Positions 7,185 to 11,017 of a DNA stretch of 11,017 nucleotides are shown one piece after another. The translations under genes were made by a program, and so were the position numbers. How positions within the stretch are numbered: the stretch's first letter is position 1; each line of letters starts with the position of its first letter. The notes under the pieces were generated by a model. It was given only the letters and a program-made list of their open reading frames with translations, was not told the origin of the DNA and made no database searches. The DNA is from Helicobacteraceae bacterium (GTDB lineage Bacteria; Campylobacterota; Campylobacteria; Campylobacterales; SZUA-545), in contig JAISRI010000121.1 in NCBI GenBank assembly GCA_031273735.1, positions 1-11,017 of the forward strand, read 5' to 3'.

Positions 7185-7217
7185 TTTACGCTTTGCAACA
7201 CTCGCAGGGAGGTTAAT

Positions 7218-8303
7218 ATGTTAGCGTTCAAAGAAAAAATTTGGATCGTTGCGACTGGGATCGCGATCGGCGCGGCGGGAGTTTTTCTCGTAACGCAGGG
7301 CAATCCCGCGAATATGGGCGTTTGCGTCGCCTGTTTTCTGCGCGACACGGCGGGCGCGCTAGGTTTGCACGGAGCGTCGCCCGTTCAATATCTTCGCCCC
7401 GAAATCGCGGGGTTTGTGATCGGCGCGTTTATTCTGGCGTTTTTACGGCGCGAATGGGCGCAACCTAATCAGTCTGCGGGAGGCGGCGTTCTCGTCCGCT
7501 TTACAATCGCGTTTTTTATAATGCTCGGTTGCCTCGTTTTCTTAGGTTGTCCGCTTAGAATGGCGCTTCGCGTAGCGGCGGGCGATCTAAACGCCGTTAT
7601 CGGCTTGCTCGGCTTTTTTGTCGGCGCGGGAGGCGCGGCTTTTGCGCTTAAAAAGGGCTTTAGTCTTGGCGTATCGAACGAAACCTGCTCAATCGCGTCG
7701 CGTAGGACAAACGCGCTGATTATACCCGCGTTCGCGGTTATTATCTTGGTTTTGCTTTTCGCGGCTCCGTCGTTTATAAAGTTCAGCGAATCGGGGGTTG
7801 GCGCCGCGCACGCTCCCGCGATTCTCGCGCTAGTTATCGCGATCGTAATCGGCGTTCTTTGCCACCAAAGCGGCTTTTGTATTTCGGGCGGTTTTAGAGA
7901 TATTTTTCTGCTTAAAAACGGCTGGTCGTTTGCGGGTTACGCGGCGATCATAATCGCGGCGCTGATCGGCAATCTGATCGTAGGCAAATTTAATCTTGGT
8001 TTTGAAGGACAGCCGATCGCTCATAGCGAAGCGTTATGGAACTTTTTGGCTATGGCGTTGGTCGGTTACGGCTCCGTATTGATAGGCGGTTGTCCGCTTA
8101 GACAGCTTATCAAAGCGGGACAAGGCGATTCTAACGCGGGGCTTTGTATCGTCGCGTTTATTTTGGCTGGCGCGACCGCTCATAACTTTGGCGTTGCGGC
8201 TTCGCCCGCCGGCGTTCCTCTTAACGGAAAAATCGCCGTGATCGCGGGGTTAATTTTAATAACGGTTTTTGTAGTTTTTTCTAGGAAAGCAAAAACGGCT
8301 TGA
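7218..8303 (+). CDS. YedE/YeeE-family selenium (or sulfur) metabolism membrane protein, FdhT-like
   Basis: A 361-residue, very hydrophobic inner-membrane protein with about nine to ten helices. The N-terminal signature GNPANMGVCVACFLRD (28-43, Cys36 and Cys39), followed by TAGALGLH and QYLRPEI, is what I recognise from the selenium-linked YedE branch. It has an internal two-fold repeat: FLGCPLRM with GDLNA (109-126) and IGGCPLRQ with GDSNA (290-307). A further cysteine pair is in LCHQSGFCISGG (Cys215, Cys221). YeeE/YedE relatives import thiosulfate through membrane cysteines. In C. jejuni the relative FdhT, with the TusA-like FdhU, is needed for selenocysteine formate dehydrogenase activity. 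Here the partner is a DUF3343 gene rather than a visible TusA, so selenium is favoured but sulfur remains possible. GGGAGG lies 5 bases before the ATG. The transported species is not proven. Confidence 0.88.
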   Translation: MLAFKEKIWIVATGIAIGAAGVFLVTQGNPANMGVCVACFLRDTAGALGLHGASPVQYLRPEIAGFVIGAFILAFLRREWAQPNQSAGGGVLVRFTIAFFIMLGCLVFLGCPLRMALRVAAGDLNAVIGLLGFFVGAGGAAFALKKGFSLGVSNETCSIASRRTNALIIPAFAVIILVLLFAAPSFIKFSESGVGAAHAPAILALVIAIVIGVLCHQSGFCISGGFRDIFLLKNGWSFAGYAAIIIAALIGNLIVGKFNLGFEGQPIAHSEALWNFLAMALVGYGSVLIGGCPLRQLIKAGQGDSNAGLCIVAFILAGATAHNFGVAASPAGVPLNGKIAVIAGLILITVFVVFSRKAKTA

Positions 8304-8551
8304 AACTGATTTTTACCTTTGAAGATATAGGCGAATCGATTCGCGGCGAAGCGGCGCTAAAAGCGAAAGGTTTTTTCTGTTCGCTGGATAAAACGCCGCG
8401 ATCGCTTGGCGTATCGTGCGCTTATATTATTCGCGTAGAAGCCGCCTCGATCGACGAAGCGGCTTTCGCGTTGCGCCAAAGCGGCGCGATATTTATAAGA
8501 GCGTTTTTATACGAAAACGATCGATACGAACCGATCAATCTAAAAAACTAA
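8300..8551 (+). CDS. DUF3343 protein, putative Se/S carrier
   Basis: An 83-residue small cytoplasmic protein. It starts KLIFTFEDIGESIRGEAALKAKG, where the family usually has a beta-strand and helix for finding and holding a small ligand or partner, and continues with SLGVSCAYIIRVE, placing one cysteine (Cys40) in the typical GxSCxY-like position. It ends with a short acidic-basic tail. DUF3343 proteins are annotated as putative selenium/sulfur carriers and often sit beside YedE, TusA or selD genes; the function is inferred by association. Its TTG start overlaps the TGA stop of the YedE gene (TTGA), so translation is probably coupled. An AGGAAAG lies upstream, somewhat far. The two genes would form one unit passing Se or S from membrane to cytoplasm. 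Confidence 0.82.
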   Translation: MKLIFTFEDIGESIRGEAALKAKGFFCSLDKTPRSLGVSCAYIIRVEAASIDEAAFALRQSGAIFIRAFLYENDRYEPINLKN

Positions 8552-8573
8552 GCGGGAGAGTTTGCCCTCCCGC
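8552..8573. terminator. Hairpin between converging DUF3343 and cysK genes
   Basis: GCGGGAG (8552-8558) and CTCCCGC (8567-8573) form a perfect 7-bp GC-rich stem with an 8-base loop, directly between the DUF3343 stop (8551) and the cysK stop (8581). On the minus strand the stem is followed by TTAGTTTTTT, so it fits an intrinsic terminator for cysK. On the plus strand no T-run follows, so termination of the YedE operon here is less certain. Confidence 0.75.
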
Positions 8574-8580
8574 GAAGTTA

Positions 8581-9501
8581 TCAGTCGAAAAAGCCGCCGC
8601 TAAGGTAGCGTTCGCCCGTGTCGCAAAGGATCGTAACGATCGTTTTGCCTTTGTTTTGCGGGCGTTTTGCCGCCTCTAACGCCGCAAAAACGTTCGCGCC
8701 GGAGGATATGCCCACAAGCAAACCTTCCTCTTTAGCCACCTGTCGCGCCGTAGCGATCGCCGCTTCGTTGGCGACCTGAATCACCTCTTTATAAACGCCC
8801 GTATTCAAAACTTTTGGCACAAATCCCGCGCCGATTCCTTGAATCTTGTGGGGGCCGGGTTTGCCGCCGCTAAGAACGGGCGAGGCTTGCGGTTCTACCG
8901 CGATTATTTCTAGATCGGGCTTTTTTGCCTTCAAAACTTCGCCCACGCCCGTAAGCGTTCCGCCCGTACCTACCGCCGCGACGAAAATATCGATCTTACC
9001 GTCGATATCGCGCCAAATCTCTTCGGCGGTCGTCGTTCGATGAATCGCGGGATTTGCGGGGTTTTCAAACTGCTGAAGTATGATCGCGTCGGGATTTTCT
9101 TTGACGATCTCTTCGGCTCTGCGCACCGCGCCGCTCATTCCCTGTTCGGGCGGCGTAAGCTCTAAATGCGCGCCAAAAGCGCCCAAAATCTGGCGGCGCT
9201 CCAAGCTCATAGAAGCGGGCATAGTCAATGTGAGCGAAATGCCAAGCCCCGCGCAGATACTCGCAAGCGCGATTCCCGTGTTGCCGCTTGTCGGCTCGAC
9301 GATCGTCGTTTTACCCGGAACGACGACGCCTTTTTTGATCGCGTCGTCGATCATACTAAAGCCGATACGATCCTTGACGGAGTGCGTCGGGTTGAAAAAC
9401 TCGGCTTTGCCGATAATGTTGTAACCTTTGCCGATACGGCTAAGATGCACCAACGGCGTGTTGCCGATAAGGTCTGTTACGTTTGTCGCGATTTTTGACA
9501 T
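8581..9501 (-). CDS. cysK: Cysteine synthase A (O-acetylserine sulfhydrylase)
   Basis: A 306-residue PLP enzyme of usual length, which makes cysteine from O-acetylserine and sulfide in the cytoplasm. Visible motifs are IGNTPLVHL (12-20), NPTHSVKDRIG with the PLP lysine at Lys43, the substrate loop PTSGNTGIAL (71-80), the phosphate-binding GTGGT (179-183), and GISSGAN (265-271) with the serine that contacts the pyridine nitrogen. The end, CDTGERYLS, is typical of CysK/CysM. CysK is preferred over CysM because of length and overall wording, though substrate preference cannot be read with certainty. The ATG has AAGGAAAAC upstream. It is second in an operon with the Rrf2 gene (19 bases apart), which suggests regulation by that protein, as CymR works with CysK in Bacillus. 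Confidence 0.94.
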   Translation of the reverse strand: MSKIATNVTDLIGNTPLVHLSRIGKGYNIIGKAEFFNPTHSVKDRIGFSMIDDAIKKGVVVPGKTTIVEPTSGNTGIALASICAGLGISLTLTMPASMSLERRQILGAFGAHLELTPPEQGMSGAVRRAEEIVKENPDAIILQQFENPANPAIHRTTTAEEIWRDIDGKIDIFVAAVGTGGTLTGVGEVLKAKKPDLEIIAVEPQASPVLSGGKPGPHKIQGIGAGFVPKVLNTGVYKEVIQVANEAAIATARQVAKEEGLLVGISSGANVFAALEAAKRPQNKGKTIVTILCDTGERYLSGGFFD

Positions 9502-9520
9502 TGTTTTCCTTTTTTTTGAT

Positions 9521-9934
9521 TTAGATTTGGTATGTGGCGGCGTTATTCAAGATAACGGCGCGATCGACGAGTTCTTGTAAGGGAACTTTGAAGAGATTTT
9601 CGATTTTTTTGTTCATCTCCTCCCAAAAATCGCCCAATATAGGCGATTCCAATCCATATTTTTCTGGATACATCACCTCGCTTTCCATTGCGTAGAGAAT
9701 CTGCAAAACGGTGATTTTTTCGGGGCTAAGAGCCATTTTGTAGCCGCCCTTCGCGCCACGAATACTCTCTACAAACCCCACCTTTTTTAGCTGGACTAGC
9801 AACTGTTCAAGGTAGTTCTGCGGAATATTGCTACCTTCGGCAATATCCCTGATCTGGACTAGGTTGTCGCCTTGTTGCGCCAAGTAGAGCATAGCCGAAA
9901 GCGAATAGACTCCCTTTGAAGAGATACAAACCAC
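9521..9934 (-). CDS. Rrf2-family transcription regulator, CymR-like
   Basis: From a GTG at 9934 the product is 137 residues, close to Bacillus CymR. An in-frame TTG at 9949 is rejected because its codons contain the AAGGAGG ribosome site. The start VCISSKGVYSLSAMLYLA matches the Rrf2 opening. The winged helix contains IRDIAEGSNIPQNYLEQLLVQL (about 28-49) and the wing ESIRGAKGGYKMALSP, a strong Rrf2 signature. After this the protein lacks the three cysteines that hold an Fe-S cluster in IscR; its only cysteine is Cys3. That fits the CymR type, which senses cysteine status, or another non-Fe-S branch. It heads the cysK operon and diverges from mnmA, so it likely controls both and itself, but the effector is unknown. 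The GTG sits only about 4 bases after GGAGG, so the exact start is slightly uncertain. Confidence 0.9.
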   Translation of the reverse strand: MVCISSKGVYSLSAMLYLAQQGDNLVQIRDIAEGSNIPQNYLEQLLVQLKKVGFVESIRGAKGGYKMALSPEKITVLQILYAMESEVMYPEKYGLESPILGDFWEEMNKKIENLFKVPLQELVDRAVILNNAATYQI

Positions 9935-9968
9935 ATTTCCTCCTTGCAATCATTTCAAAAACGAAGTG

Positions 9969-9985
9969 TAAGCAAAAATAGCTTA
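9969..9985. promoter_or_regulatory. Candidate operator dyad for the Rrf2 regulator
   Basis: TAAGC (9969-9973) and GCTTA (9981-9985) are inverted around AAAAATA; the flanks TG and CA extend the symmetry with one extra base. The dyad lies between the divergent starts of the Rrf2 and mnmA genes, overlapping the likely leftward promoter (minus-strand TACACT at 9970-9965) and just upstream of the rightward -10. Rrf2 regulators usually bind such dyads at their own promoters. The arms are short. Confidence 0.35.
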
Positions 9986-9991
9986 ACATTA

Positions 9992-9997
9992 GATAAT
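9992..9997 (+). promoter_or_regulatory. Probable -10 box of mnmA
   Basis: TTAGATAATCTC contains GATAAT, one mismatch from TATAAT, 46 bases before the GTG start of mnmA. It predicts a leader of about 40 bases with GGAGG at 10030-10034. No obvious -35 is seen; the candidate Rrf2 dyad occupies that area. Confidence 0.35.
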
Positions 9998-10043
9998 CTC
10001 TATCGGATTACTTGAAAATACTTTTAGTCGGAGGCGAACGGAA

Positions 10044-11017
10044 GTGGGCGGCAAACGGAAGGTTTTAGTGGCAATGAGCGGCGGCGTCGATTCGTCGATG
10101 AGCGCGAAGGCGCTTTTAGAACGAGGCTTCGAACCTCAAGGGGTTTATCTGAAACTCCACCCGCACGAAGAAAAACACGCCGCGAATATCGAAAAGGGGC
10201 GCAAAGTCGCTGCCTATTTTGGCTTTGAACACCACGTTTTGGATATGCGCGAGGAGTTCAAAGAGCGCGTTTATAAACCATTTATCGAAACTTATAAAGA
10301 GGGAAAAACGCCCAATCCATGCACCTTTTGCAACCGCTATTTGAAGTTCGGCGCGCTTTTGGATTTTGCCGATCGTTTAGGTTGCGAGTTTTTGGCGACG
10401 GGGCACTACATACGAACGGACGGGCAGTTTTTCTACGAGGCGAACGATATGACAAAAGATCAGAGTTATTTTTTATTTAACGTCAAAAAAGAGGCGTTAA
10501 AAAGGCTGATATTTCCGCTTGCCGATCGATATAAAACGGAGGTAAAAAAAACGGCGGCGGCTATCCCTGAATTAGCCTTTTTAGCCGTTCAAGCCGAGAG
10601 CGCCGAAATATGCTTTGTAGAAACCGACTATATCGATATTATCGGCAAACACTATCAAGTGGAGCAAGAGGGCGAAGTCGTCGATGAAAAAGGCGCGCCT
10701 ATTGGAACGCATAAAGGTTATATGCAATACACGATCGGCAAACGGCGCGGCTTTACGGTTAATGGCGCGAAAGAGCCGCTTTACGTGCAAAATATCATAC
10801 CAGAAAGCAATAAAATTGTCGTAACGACAAAAGATCGCGTTTATAAAAAAGAGTTTAATATAGAAAAAACCAATCTGTTTTTGGAGCCTACGCAAAAAGA
10901 GTTTCGCGCTTTGATCAAAGTGCGTTATAGAAACGAAAAAAAACCGGGTTTGGTTTCGCTTGGAGAAAACGGTTACGCAAAGATCGTTTTGGACGAACCG
11001 GAGTTTGCGATCGCGCC
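10044..11017 (+). CDS. mnmA: tRNA-specific 2-thiouridylase MnmA, C-terminus off the right edge
   Basis: The frame is open from the GTG at 10044 to the window end, giving 324 codons of an expected roughly 340-360. MnmA places sulfur at position 2 of the wobble uridine in tRNAs for Lys, Glu and Gln. The ATP-binding PP-loop is AMSGGVDSS (10-18). GKTPNPCTFCNRYLKF contains the nucleophile-equivalent Cys96 (Cys93 is extra, as in Campylobacter). ATGHY and KDQSYFLF follow, SAEICFVE carries the second catalytic Cys190, and YTIGKRRGF marks the start of the C-terminal region. The compact N-terminal part (YLKLHPHEEKHAANIEKG) resembles Campylobacter MnmA. GGAGG lies 9 bases before the GTG; a later ATG (10074) would remove the first beta-strand and is rejected. 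It diverges from the Rrf2-cysK operon, linking cysteine supply to tRNA thiolation. Confidence 0.95.
   Translation, partial: MGGKRKVLVAMSGGVDSSMSAKALLERGFEPQGVYLKLHPHEEKHAANIEKGRKVAAYFGFEHHVLDMREEFKERVYKPFIETYKEGKTPNPCTFCNRYLKFGALLDFADRLGCEFLATGHYIRTDGQFFYEANDMTKDQSYFLFNVKKEALKRLIFPLADRYKTEVKKTAAAIPELAFLAVQAESAEICFVETDYIDIIGKHYQVEQEGEVVDEKGAPIGTHKGYMQYTIGKRRGFTVNGAKEPLYVQNIIPESNKIVVTTKDRVYKKEFNIEKTNLFLEPTQKEFRALIKVRYRNEKKPGLVSLGENGYAKIVLDEPEFAIA

Noticed and set aside
9935..9949. Upstream TTG start for the Rrf2 gene
   Set aside because: Its codons consist of the AAGGAGG Shine-Dalgarno sequence itself.
10581..10895. Minus-strand open frame inside mnmA
   Set aside because: It is antisense to conserved MnmA sequence and looks like no known protein.
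1..11017. CRISPR array, tRNA, rRNA, insertion sequence or attachment site
   Set aside because: No spaced direct repeats, cloverleaf, rRNA-like stretch, transposase or integrase was seen on either strand.

Overview
The window looks like part of a Campylobacterota (epsilonproteobacterial) chromosome with a base composition near 50% GC, richer than typical Campylobacter or Helicobacter. The pointers are the short Campylobacter-type MnmA, the folE-fliI gene pair (which I recall as adjacent in C. jejuni), a 12-bp G homopolymer inside a surface-modification gene, and promoters with a clear TATAAT -10 box but no recognisable -35. The species cannot be named from the sequence alone. All assignments come from reading motifs; no database search was run.

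Layout. (1) 1-761, minus: the first 253 codons of a PepSY-TM membrane protein that runs off the left edge, with a Fur-box-like palindrome over its promoter. (2) 923-3217, minus: a large lipoprotein with an FN3-like domain, a right-handed beta-helix and a C-terminal Ig-like domain. (3) 3218-3512: an AT-rich 295-bp gap with a perfect 14-bp inverted repeat and a possible small rightward transcript. (4) 5976 down to 3513, minus: a tight operon folE - fliI - DJ-1/PfpI-like gene, with fliI and the last gene overlapping by 8 nt. (5) 6178-7026, minus: an FkbM-family methyltransferase gene with C12 (coding strand) at codons 13-17, a probable phase-variation switch shown here in the ON frame. (6) 7218-8551, plus: a YedE/FdhT-like selenium/sulfur membrane protein translationally coupled to a DUF3343 putative Se/S carrier. 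(7) 9934 down to 8581, minus: a CymR-like Rrf2 regulator followed by cysK, ended by a hairpin shared with the converging DUF3343 gene. (8) 10044-11017, plus: mnmA, divergent from the Rrf2 gene and cut by the right edge.

How the genes fit together. The right third (7218-11017) concerns sulfur and selenium: a transporter-like protein and carrier for Se/S, cysteine synthesis, a regulator of the cysteine-metabolism type and tRNA thiolation. The middle operon combines folate synthesis, flagellar export and a DJ-1 family protein. The left part is envelope and probably iron related. The most notable signals are the phase-variable poly-G tract, the unexplained structured gap at 3318-3443, the Se/S cluster and the Fur-like site. 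No complete novel defence or mobile system, CRISPR array, tRNA, rRNA or insertion sequence was seen.
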